Shown: positions 53,747 through 60,546 of the stretch, in pieces
How the letters are laid out: each line of letters starts with the position of its first letter
How positions within the stretch are numbered: the stretch's first letter is position 1
NCBI GenBank assembly: GCA_947259415.1
Contig: CAMYMI010000010.1
Span: 1 to 60,546, forward strand
Source: an uncultured Ectothiorhodospiraceae bacterium
Lineage (GTDB): Bacteria > Pseudomonadota > Gammaproteobacteria > UBA9214
DNA: 60,546 bases
Direction of reading: 5' to 3'
Made by a program: the position numbers and the translations under genes
Notes under the pieces: model-generated
Told to the model about the DNA's origin: nothing
Databases searched by the model: none
Seen by the model: the letters and a program-made list of their open reading frames with translations, nothing else

Positions 53747-56173
53747 TTAACGTTCCCTTGCCAGGTATCCCGGCGGAAAGTCATCAACCTGGATGACATC
53801 CGTGCGCGCCGCGATGGCCGCATGGATGCCGTCCGCTTCCTGTTGTGTGATGACACCGGCTTCCAGCCCGGTGTCGATGAAATCCTCCGGGTCACCCTTG
53901 GGCAGGGTACCCGCCCGCATCGCCTCGCGCAGTTTTCTCAGCGCCGGTTCGGCTGCCACGTTCTTTATCAGCGCCTCATCAAGCTGCGCCAGTGACTGGC
54001 TCTTATCAGCTGGAATATACACATATTTGGTAAGCCGATCACGCAGCGGGGAAGGGCTCAGCAGAAGATCCGAAACCCGGTGGCTGAGGGCATCACTCGG
54101 ACGCCGGTAAGGCTTGCCTGCAGGAAACGTCAGGGCACGTGCCAGCGTGGCGATGAAACGGTTGGGGAAGTTGTTCAGTACCTCATTGAGACGCACCTGG
54201 ATTTGATAGAGCAGGTCATCACAGGCCCACTCAAGTAACGGCAACTCATCATCCGGTGAAGCATTGTCATAATGATGTTTGAGTACCGCGCTGCCCAGAT
54301 AGAGGTAACTCAAGGCATCACCGAGACGTCCGGACAGCGATTCCTTGCGCTTCAGTTCGCCGCCCAGCGATAACAGCGTCATCTCGGTGGTGACGGCAAA
54401 GGCGAGACTCATGCGTGCGAACTGGCGGTAGTAATGGCCGCGCCGGCCATGTTGCGGCGATTCCAGCAGGCGGCCCTGGGTCATGCCATGGAACAGGCAG
54501 CGCGCGATATTGCTCATTGCCAGGCTTCCGTGTCCGAACAGGGCCGCATCGAAGGCAGCGACATCCCGGTTGGCGGTTGCCTCCATTTCCTTGAACAGGA
54601 ACGGGTGGCAGCGGATCGCACCCTGACCGAAGATGATCAGGTTACGAGTAAGGATATTTGCGCCCTCCACGGTGATGCCGATCGGCAGGGCCTGGTAGCC
54701 GCGCGCCACGAAGTTTCTCGGTCCCATGCTGATACCGCGTCCTCCCAGTATGTCCATGGCGTCATTTACGACCAGGCGCATGCGCTCCGTCAGCTGGTAC
54801 TTGATAATTGCCGAGGCCACCGAGGGGTCTTCGCCGGAATCGATGGCGGCGGTCGTGAAGCCACGCCCGGCATTCATGATATAGGCATTGCCGGCAATAC
54901 GGGCCAGTACCTCGCTGATCCCCTCGAACTTGCCGATGGGCAGCTTGAACTGCTTCCTCACTGCCGCATAGGCGCCCACTGCGCGGCTCATCTTCTGACC
55001 GGAAGCCGTGCTCAGGGCGGGCAGGGAGATGGCGCGGCCGACGGACAGGCAATTCATAAGCATGCGCCAGCCCTGACCGACAAATTCCTGACCGCCGATG
55101 ATCCAGTCCATGGGGATAAACACGTCCCTGCCACGGTTCGGCCCGTTCATGAACGACTGGCTCATCGGGAAATGCCGGCTGCCGATCTCCACACCCCGGG
55201 TATCCGTCGGGATCAGCGCCAGGGTGATGCCGACGTCCTCTTCATCGCCCAGCAGGTGGTCGGGGTCATACAGGTGGAAGGCGAGACCGAGCAGCGTCGC
55301 CACCGGTCCCAGGGTGATGTAACGTTTCTCCCAGTTCAGGCGGATGCCGAGGACATCCTCCTCACCGTTGAATGCCTGGCGGCAGACAACGCCGTTATCG
55401 GGCATGGAGGCGGCGTCACTGCCGGCCTCCGGGCCGGTCAGTGCGAAACACGGGATCTCCGTGCCATTGGCAAGGCGGTTCAGGTAATGGTTCTTTTGTT
55501 CATCGGTCCCGTAGGTAAGCAGCAGCTCGGCCGGGCCGAGGGAGTTCGGCACCATGACCGTTACTCCGGCGGAAATGCTGACACTGGCAATCTTCGTTAC
55601 AACAACGGAGTGGGCGTTGGCCGAGAACTCCAGCCCTCCGTACTGCTTCGGGATGATCATGCCGAAGAAGCCCTGCTGCTTCAGGTAGTCCCAGGTCGCG
55701 GCGTTCAGGTCGCGCAACTCCTCGGTGATCTCCCAATCATTGATCATGGCGCAGAGTTCTTCCACGGGCCCGTCGATAAAGGCCTGCTCTTCGCCGGAGA
55801 GTTGCGGTGCAGGGAAGCCAAGCAGGTGGTGCCAGTCCGGTTGTCCACTGAAGACCTCCGCTTCCCACCACACGCTGCCGGCCTCAAGGGCCTCGCGTTC
55901 GGTATCAGACATGGCCGGCATGAGCCTGGCGAACAGCGCGAGCAGTGGGCTGCTCACCAGACGGTGGCGCAACTCGTGCCGGGTCAACAGGACAGCCAGC
56001 GCGATAAAGACCAGCCAGGCCACCAGCAGCACCACGGCGGGTGGGGAATGAAAGACACTCCACAAGACGAGCAAGACAGCCAGCACCCCTATCCAGAGGT
56101 AACGCGAGGCCTGGCGTGCCATCAGAAATCCAATGACGACCAGGACAACGAGCAGCTCGATCACGGTGACCAT
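53747..56173 (-). CDS. fadE: Acyl-CoA dehydrogenase FadE
   Basis: The 808-residue flavoprotein is of the large membrane-bound FadE type (814 in E. coli), catalysing the first step of beta-oxidation. Two to three N-terminal membrane segments (about 5-65) precede the dehydrogenase domain, with 'CFALTGPEAGSDA' and 'ILGGRGISMGP' as family motifs. It is first in a leftward cluster fadE-fadI-fadJ-ligase-thioesterase. Confidence 0.94.
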   Translation of the reverse strand: MVTVIELLVVLVVIGFLMARQASRYLWIGVLAVLLVLWSVFHSPPAVVLLVAWLVFIALAVLLTRHELRHRLVSSPLLALFARLMPAMSDTEREALEAGSVWWEAEVFSGQPDWHHLLGFPAPQLSGEEQAFIDGPVEELCAMINDWEITEELRDLNAATWDYLKQQGFFGMIIPKQYGGLEFSANAHSVVVTKIASVSISAGVTVMVPNSLGPAELLLTYGTDEQKNHYLNRLANGTEIPCFALTGPEAGSDAASMPDNGVVCRQAFNGEEDVLGIRLNWEKRYITLGPVATLLGLAFHLYDPDHLLGDEEDVGITLALIPTDTRGVEIGSRHFPMSQSFMNGPNRGRDVFIPMDWIIGGQEFVGQGWRMLMNCLSVGRAISLPALSTASGQKMSRAVGAYAAVRKQFKLPIGKFEGISEVLARIAGNAYIMNAGRGFTTAAIDSGEDPSVASAIIKYQLTERMRLVVNDAMDILGGRGISMGPRNFVARGYQALPIGITVEGANILTRNLIIFGQGAIRCHPFLFKEMEATANRDVAAFDAALFGHGSLAMSNIARCLFHGMTQGRLLESPQHGRRGHYYRQFARMSLAFAVTTEMTLLSLGGELKRKESLSGRLGDALSYLYLGSAVLKHHYDNASPDDELPLLEWACDDLLYQIQVRLNEVLNNFPNRFIATLARALTFPAGKPYRRPSDALSHRVSDLLLSPSPLRDRLTKYVYIPADKSQSLAQLDEALIKNVAAEPALRKLREAMRAGTLPKGDPEDFIDTGLEAGVITQQEADGIHAAIAARTDVIQVDDFPPGYLARER

Positions 56174-56420
56174 GTCAGCAGTCCTCTCCCGGGTTCTGAT
56201 ATCAACTGCATCCGTTTCGTGCAGACGGATAAGTCTTCAAGGCATTAACTACTTGGACATACTTACCATATCCGAGTTTCAATTGCCTCAACCGGGTCCA
56301 CAAAACATGTTTTTGGAGTCTCCGACATGGTATCAGTAAACCCCTGGCCTTTAGGTAATTGATCTGTGTGTATGTATAAAGATTTTTAGTAGAATATTAA
56401 CGCAATGATTAAAGAAAGGT
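56174..56420. promoter_or_regulatory. Upstream region of the fatty-acid degradation cluster
   Basis: No gene is seen. The region should carry the leftward fadE promoter. I could not pick a convincing FadR- or PsrA-type operator by eye, nor a clean -35/-10 pair. Confidence 0.35.
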
Positions 56421-56525
56421 TCCTTCTCCCTCCGGGAGAAGGACAGGATGAGGGGATATCAATACAGGCAATTAACTTATGTTGATCCCCTCTCCCCAGC
56501 CCTCCCCCTGATGGGGGAGGGAGTT
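56421..56525. repeat. CTCCCTCTCCC-type dispersed repeat, copy C
   Basis: It is in the opposite orientation to copies A and B: TCCTTCTCCCTCCGGGAGAA, GGACAGGATGAGGGGAT, an AT-rich centre, then CCCCTCTCCCCAGCCCTCCC and a GGGGGAGGGAG end. It sits between fadE and the PLP-enzyme gene. Confidence 0.8.
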
Positions 56526-56610
56526 AATCTGCCGAATAGCCGATCGGTCCGGCTTTTAGCCGTAACCCGAAGTCACTGGCTTCATCCGGTGGAGTATTCA
56601 CAATTCTTGT

Positions 56611-57729
56611 CTAGCTATCCAGTAGCCGCAAGGCCTGGTCCAGTTTCTCCCGGGGCGTATAAAAATGCGGAGAGAAACGCACGCCGCCGGCGCGCACGGC
56701 GCATAGCACGTTGCATTCGACCAGTCGTGCGTAGAGTGATTCAGGCGTGTCATTCAGGGGCGCGAAGGTGACGATGCCCGCGTGCCGGGAAGCCTCCCGG
56801 GGTGTGATCAGTTGATAGTTAGCTTGCCGATCGAGCCACTCGATCAGGTAGGCACTGTTTTCCATCACCAGTTTTTCAACCGTTGGCATGCCGACCCCGT
56901 GAAGCAGAGACAGGCTGGCATGCAACGCGTGCACGCCGGTCATATTCGGACTGCCGCACTCGAAGCGTCGGGCGCTGGCAGCAATCTCCCAGTCACGGCG
57001 ATCGTAGTTGCCCAGGCCCTCGACCATGTGCCAGCCGTATTGCTTCAGGTCCAGCCGCTCCATCACCTCGCTGCGGCAATAGAACAGGGCGATACCTTCC
57101 GGTCCCAGCATCCACTTGTGTGCATCTGCCATGACGAAGTCCGCCTGGCAGGCCTGTACATCAAATTCGGTCGCCCCGAGGCTTTGGATAGCATCCACGC
57201 AGAACAGGATGCCGCGCTCCTGACAGCGGGCACCGATCCGTTCCAGGTCGAGTCGCAGGCCTGTCCCGTACTGCACCGAGCTGACCGCGACCAGGCGGGT
57301 GTCGTTGTCGATGCTGGCCAGCACGGCCGCCTCGGGTGAGTCTCCCCGGTCCAGGTCGGCAAGGCGGGTCTCGACGCCGTACTTACCCAGCGATTCCCAC
57401 ACGATCCGGTTGGAGGGGAATTCCTGGCTGGTGATCACGACGTTGTCGCCGCGTTTCCAGGACAGGCCGTAGGCAACCGTGGACAACGCCTCGGAGGTAT
57501 TTTTCAGCAGTGCGATTTCACTGCGTGACTGTGCATTGATCAGCTGACGCAGCTGTTCCTTCAGGTCCTGCTCGGTCTTTACCCAATCCGGGTAGTGTCT
57601 GGAACCCAGTGCAGCGTTCTCATCCGCAAATAACTTGACGGCTTCCACGGTGCAGCGGGGCCACGGGGAGACGGCGGCATGATTGAGGTGGATGATCGCC
57701 TCATCAAGTGAGAATTCGGACTCGAACAT
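56611..57729 (-). CDS. Class V aminotransferase-fold PLP enzyme
   Basis: A 372-residue PLP enzyme of the cysteine desulfurase/kynureninase superfamily. 'HLNHAAVSPWP' starts the domain, 'DAIQSLGA' holds the PLP-binding Asp, and the Schiff-base Lys is in 'DAHKWMLGPEG'. The active Cys loop of SufS/IscS is not evident, so desulfurase activity is doubtful. Isopenicillin-N-epimerase-like or other class V enzymes are alternatives. It stands alone and leftward. Confidence 0.82.
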   Translation of the reverse strand: MFESEFSLDEAIIHLNHAAVSPWPRCTVEAVKLFADENAALGSRHYPDWVKTEQDLKEQLRQLINAQSRSEIALLKNTSEALSTVAYGLSWKRGDNVVITSQEFPSNRIVWESLGKYGVETRLADLDRGDSPEAAVLASIDNDTRLVAVSSVQYGTGLRLDLERIGARCQERGILFCVDAIQSLGATEFDVQACQADFVMADAHKWMLGPEGIALFYCRSEVMERLDLKQYGWHMVEGLGNYDRRDWEIAASARRFECGSPNMTGVHALHASLSLLHGVGMPTVEKLVMENSAYLIEWLDRQANYQLITPREASRHAGIVTFAPLNDTPESLYARLVECNVLCAVRAGGVRFSPHFYTPREKLDQALRLLDS

Positions 57730-57824
57730 GAGCGTTCACCCCGGGCAAATGAAAATGGTCCACGCGCTGTGCGCCAGACAGGCTATATAATGTCACCCCA
57801 GTTATACCATTGCGCAGGCACTGT

Positions 57825-58412
57825 ATGTACATCATGGGAATCATACGAAGACGGCAACCGTATTGGGCAGGCGCAACTGCCGGCCTGTTGCTGTGGCTGT
57901 TGCTGCTGGCAGGGCCTGCGCTGGCTGAGGACGGGATCCAGGTACTGGTGGACACCGATAGCCGGACCCTGAGCGTACTGCAGGAGGGCAGGGTGGTGGA
58001 GCGCTTCGAGGACATTGCCATCGGCCGTTATGGCAAGACCTGGTTCAAACGCCAGGGAGACAACAAGACTCCGCTGGGCCGGTTTACTATCCGGCGCATT
58101 ACCACGGACACCCGCTATCATCGCTTCATGGGGCTGGATTACCCCGACCTCGGGGCGGCCAACCGTGCCCTGGAGGAGGGGGCGATCAGCGAAGACGACT
58201 GGCGCACGATACGGCGTGCGTCCCGCGCCGGCAAGACCCCGCCGCAGGAAACCGTACTGGGCGGTTATATCGGCATTCACGGGATCGGGGCAGGGGATCC
58301 GGAGATCCATGAAGAGTACAACTGGACCAACGGCTGTGTCGCCCTCACCAACGCACAAATCGACCGCCTGCAACACTGGGTCCGTATCGGTACGCCAGTC
58401 GAGATACGCTAG
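57825..58412 (+). CDS. L,D-transpeptidase (YkuD), secreted
   Basis: A 195-residue protein with a signal peptide or membrane anchor (about 14-35, ending ALA) and a YkuD domain. The catalytic site reads 'IHGIG ... NWTNGCVALTN' with the active Cys. Such enzymes make 3-3 crosslinks or attach lipoproteins to peptidoglycan. There is no LysM domain. The ATG at 57825 has AGG six bases upstream; 57834 is an alternative. It is followed by a Braun-type lipoprotein gene. Confidence 0.85.
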   Translation: MYIMGIIRRRQPYWAGATAGLLLWLLLLAGPALAEDGIQVLVDTDSRTLSVLQEGRVVERFEDIAIGRYGKTWFKRQGDNKTPLGRFTIRRITTDTRYHRFMGLDYPDLGAANRALEEGAISEDDWRTIRRASRAGKTPPQETVLGGYIGIHGIGAGDPEIHEEYNWTNGCVALTNAQIDRLQHWVRIGTPVEIR

Positions 58413-58516
58413 CAACGGCGAGCCATCAATTACCTGTTTCCTGCCAGTGGTCTAATCGGGTAGCATTGCCGCCTGTAATATACATCAATGGATCACCGGC
58501 TAAGGAGGAAGGAATT

Positions 58517-58816
58517 ATGGAAACCAAGATGACTCAGACACGTCGCCTGCTGGCACTCGCAACGGTAGCGTTACTCTATACCGGTCTCAGCGGCTGTGCC
58601 TCGACTGGCGAACTCGCCAGCCTGAAAAGCCAGATCGACCAGGCCAGCGCGGACGCCGCGGCGGCCAAGGCGGAGGCCGCCACGGCATCCCGCGATGCGG
58701 CAGAGGCCAAGGCCATGGCGGACAAGGCGATGAATACCGCCAACCAGGCAATGAGCCTTTCGAAGGAAACCGATACCAAGATCGACCGCATGTTCAAGAA
58801 GGCGATGTACAAATAA
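58517..58816 (+). CDS. Alanine-zipper lipoprotein, Lpp/OprI-like
   Basis: A 99-residue precursor with lipobox 'LSGC' (Cys27) and a 73-residue mature chain that is one Ala-rich heptad coiled coil. It ends 'KKAMYK' with a C-terminal lysine, the group through which Braun lipoprotein is bound to peptidoglycan. AAGGAGGAAGGA lies before the ATG at 58517. L,D-transpeptidase genes flank it on both sides, which fits covalent anchoring of this protein to the wall. Confidence 0.88.
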   Translation: METKMTQTRRLLALATVALLYTGLSGCASTGELASLKSQIDQASADAAAAKAEAATASRDAAEAKAMADKAMNTANQAMSLSKETDTKIDRMFKKAMYK

Positions 58817-58894
58817 TAAGCTTGCATCCTGCTCCCCGATGTATGTCTACCATGCAGAGGCAGGGGCGGGAACCGTCACGAGATGTTTCTGATT

Positions 58895-58925
58895 ACAAGG
58901 CCCCTGCGGGGGCCTTGTTATTTGC
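58895..58925 (+). terminator. Rho-independent terminator after the lipoprotein gene
   Basis: ACAAGGCCCC / GGGGCCTTGT is a perfect 10-bp stem with a TGCG loop, followed by TATTTG. It lies between the convergent lipoprotein and transpeptidase genes. Confidence 0.85.
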
Positions 58926-58934
58926 AAATGCCGG

Positions 58935-59861
58935 TTAGCGGGAGATCAGCACCGGCATGCCATTAGTTTCTTCGATCGCCGTGCGAATGGCGCGGCCACT
59001 GAGTGCAACCTGGCGATCGGTTCCGGACTCGGCGATCGCATCGGCAATTACATCGAGCACCATTTGCGTCAAGTCGCTGTATTTCTCCCGGTCTTCATCC
59101 ATGAACGGGTGCACCTCCAGAAACAGGGCCCCGGCCAGCCAGCCCACCTTGACCGGCTGATTGACGATCTGCACCGGTGTGCCTACGGGGATCTTGTCGA
59201 ACACCTTCTCGATGTCCTCGGGATACATGCGTACGCAACCGTGGGTGACCCGCATCCCGACACCGTAAGGCTTGTTGGTGCTGTGGATCAGATAGCCGGG
59301 CAGCCCCAGCCGCATGGCATAACGTCCCAGCGGATTGTCCGGCCCGGCCGGGACCACATCGGGAAGGACATTGCCATCCGCCAGGGCCTCTTCCTTGAGC
59401 GACTGGGGCGGGCGCCAGGCAGGGTCCTTTTGCTTGCTGGTGATGGAGGTAATGCCCAGCGGGGTCTCCCAGTCCATCCGCCCGACGCTCACCGGGTGGG
59501 TAATCATCACGGGTGTTTCGGTCACATCCGGGCCGGGGAAATAGTACAGGCGCATTTCCGGCAGATTGAGGATCAGGCCGCGGCGTTCGGCCCTGGGGAT
59601 GATGTAACGGCGTGGCAGGACCACCACCGAGTTTTCCTCCGGCAGCCAGCGGTCGACCTGGGGATTGGCCAGCAGGATCTCCTGTTGGCCGAGATCGAAA
59701 TCACGCGCCAGATCCAGCAGGGTTTCATCGCGGTGTGCCGTGATGTGTTGTACCTGGCCAACCACGTCAACATCGATTGGTGGCAAAACGAAGGTGTCTG
59801 CCCGGACTGACTGCGTGATGAGCAGTGAGGTAAACGCGATTATGAGCAATCGATGTTTCAC
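58935..59861 (-). CDS. L,D-transpeptidase with LysM domain (ErfK/YbiS-like)
   Basis: The 308-residue protein has a signal peptide (about 1-21), a LysM domain (about 38-85, 'DETLLDLARDFD ... NPQVDRWLP') and a YkuD domain with 'YLIHST' and the active Cys in 'THGCVRMYPEDI'. This layout is that of ErfK, YbiS and YcfS, the E. coli enzymes that join Braun lipoprotein to peptidoglycan. It faces the lipoprotein gene. Confidence 0.92.
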   Translation of the reverse strand: MKHRLLIIAFTSLLITQSVRADTFVLPPIDVDVVGQVQHITAHRDETLLDLARDFDLGQQEILLANPQVDRWLPEENSVVVLPRRYIIPRAERRGLILNLPEMRLYYFPGPDVTETPVMITHPVSVGRMDWETPLGITSITSKQKDPAWRPPQSLKEEALADGNVLPDVVPAGPDNPLGRYAMRLGLPGYLIHSTNKPYGVGMRVTHGCVRMYPEDIEKVFDKIPVGTPVQIVNQPVKVGWLAGALFLEVHPFMDEDREKYSDLTQMVLDVIADAIAESGTDRQVALSGRAIRTAIEETNGMPVLISR

Positions 59862-60012
59862 TGAAGGTGTCCGTATCGCTGCCGGAAGGGCCTCAGCCCG
59901 CTGTGTGAGTAGCGGGTAGCTGCCTATCTAATAGTTCGTATAATGTATATTATGTTAAATAAGTAATCTGTCTGTACAGGGGGGCTGCCTCTCCTGTGGC
60001 TCCCTTTCCCTG

Positions 60013-60546
60013 CTACCTGCATGGATCAGTGCTCATCATCGAATTTAAAATGGACATGGGTGCCGTCACAAAACGGTACGGGCCGTTCTTTTCGATTTCA
60101 ATTGTCGGCACGCGTTCCGGTATGGGCGCCGCTTCGCCGTCGATGGAATAACTCAGTGCGCCCGATGGACACCTGTCGATGATTGCGCGAATCTTTTCCA
60201 CGCTGTCGCCATCGGGATCGATCCACGGAGTGCGGTGTATATCGAACACGCTGCCAAGATTTTTAACGCAGTGTTCCGCATGCGAACACAGCAGCACGTT
60301 GTTGTAAATGGTAATGTGTTGACCGACGTAGCCATGGCGCTTGTCCGCGGTACGCTGCGGTGATTTGGCATCATCGAATTCCGATGCCTTATGGCTGCCG
60401 TCACAGAACGGTTTGTTCTTCGAATCACCGCAGCGGCACAGAGCCAATGACGGTTCGGTCGGCAGCCGGACTCCCCTGCTGTCGATCAGGTTGGTCAGGC
60501 CTTTGGCCACAAGAGGCCCGTTTTTCCAGCAGCTGATGCTGATCTT
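60013..60546 (-). CDS. CDGSH-type iron-sulfur protein, 5' end outside window
   Basis: The frame is open to the right edge; a GTG at 60510 is not the start, since codons beyond it give typical family sequence (SCWKNGPLVAKGL). 'CRCGDSKNKPFCDGSH' is a CDGSH motif binding a 2Fe-2S cluster through three Cys and one His. The following part, with 'CSHAEHCV' and 'CPSGALSY', resembles the divergent 4Fe-4S/Mer-like domain often fused to CDGSH. The role in redox or iron-sulfur handling is unknown. At least 177 residues are visible. Confidence 0.85.
   Translation of the reverse strand, partial: KISISCWKNGPLVAKGLTNLIDSRGVRLPTEPSLALCRCGDSKNKPFCDGSHKASEFDDAKSPQRTADKRHGYVGQHITIYNNVLLCSHAEHCVKNLGSVFDIHRTPWIDPDGDSVEKIRAIIDRCPSGALSYSIDGEAAPIPERVPTIEIEKNGPYRFVTAPMSILNSMMSTDPCR

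Noticed and set aside
54434-56248. 604-codon rightward open frame
   Set aside because: It is antisense to fadE. High GC third positions keep the opposite frame open; the predicted protein is His/Gly/Gln-rich with no domain.

Overview
The window looks like chromosomal DNA of a free-living, moderately GC-rich gammaproteobacterium. Most of it is the conserved Pseudomonas/E. coli-type housekeeping block: lol - comEC - exbBD - lpxK - trm112 - kdsB - ptp | rne - rluC - HAD - sppA - maf - yceD - rpmF - plsX - fabH - fabD - fabG - acpP - fabF - pabB - pabC - mltG - tmk // holB - pilZ - tatD. Periplasmic DsrE-fold proteins and REP-like repeats suggest an environmental, possibly sulfur-metabolising lineage, but this is inference and no species is assigned.

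Layout. 0-3.7 kb: the 3' part of a giant type I-secreted RTX adhesin with a von Willebrand A domain. 3.9-11.3 kb: lipoprotein export (lolC/E, lolD), DNA uptake (comEC), energy transduction (exbB, exbD) and lipopolysaccharide synthesis (lpxK, kdsB). 11.4-12.9 kb: a lightly coded interval where murB sits in Pseudomonas. It holds a DUF3330-like gene behind a perfect FNR-type box, an unknown gene, and a candidate structured RNA with its own promoter. 12.9-19.4 kb: a tyrosine phosphatase, RNase E, RluC, a HAD phosphatase, SppA and Maf. 19.6-22.9 kb: a two-subunit pyruvate carboxylase inserted between maf and yceD. 23.0-33.6 kb: YceD, L32, fatty-acid synthesis, p-aminobenzoate synthesis, MltG and Tmk.

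33.6-45.4 kb is an accessory block separating tmk from holB. Its core is a system I do not recognise as described. It consists of an ECF sigma factor, a membrane anti-sigma factor whose periplasmic half is a DsrE-like domain, two secreted paralogues of that domain, a TlpA-like thioredoxin, a Sel1 protein, a small Arg-rich protein and a porin. Five copies of one promoter pattern, GGAATA-N16-(C/T)GTC, stand before the sigma gene, the thioredoxin gene, both secreted DsrE genes and the Arg-rich gene. A scan by eye found no other correctly spaced copy in the window. The most economical reading is a self-regulating envelope response in which secreted DsrE proteins match or mimic the anti-sigma sensor. 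The same block carries a double BamC-like protein, an orphan HvfA-like (EGKCG-repeat) peptide precursor, a small secreted protein and a serine hydrolase.

45.4-47.7 kb returns to the conserved order (holB, pilZ, tatD). 48-56.2 kb is a leftward fatty-acid degradation cluster: FadE, thiolase, FadJ-like enzyme, acyl-CoA ligase and thioesterase. 56.6-60.5 kb holds a PLP enzyme, a Braun-type lipoprotein ending in lysine flanked by two L,D-transpeptidases, and a CDGSH iron-sulfur protein cut by the right edge. Three families of dispersed repeats lie in intergenic gaps. I saw no tRNA, rRNA, CRISPR array or transposase.
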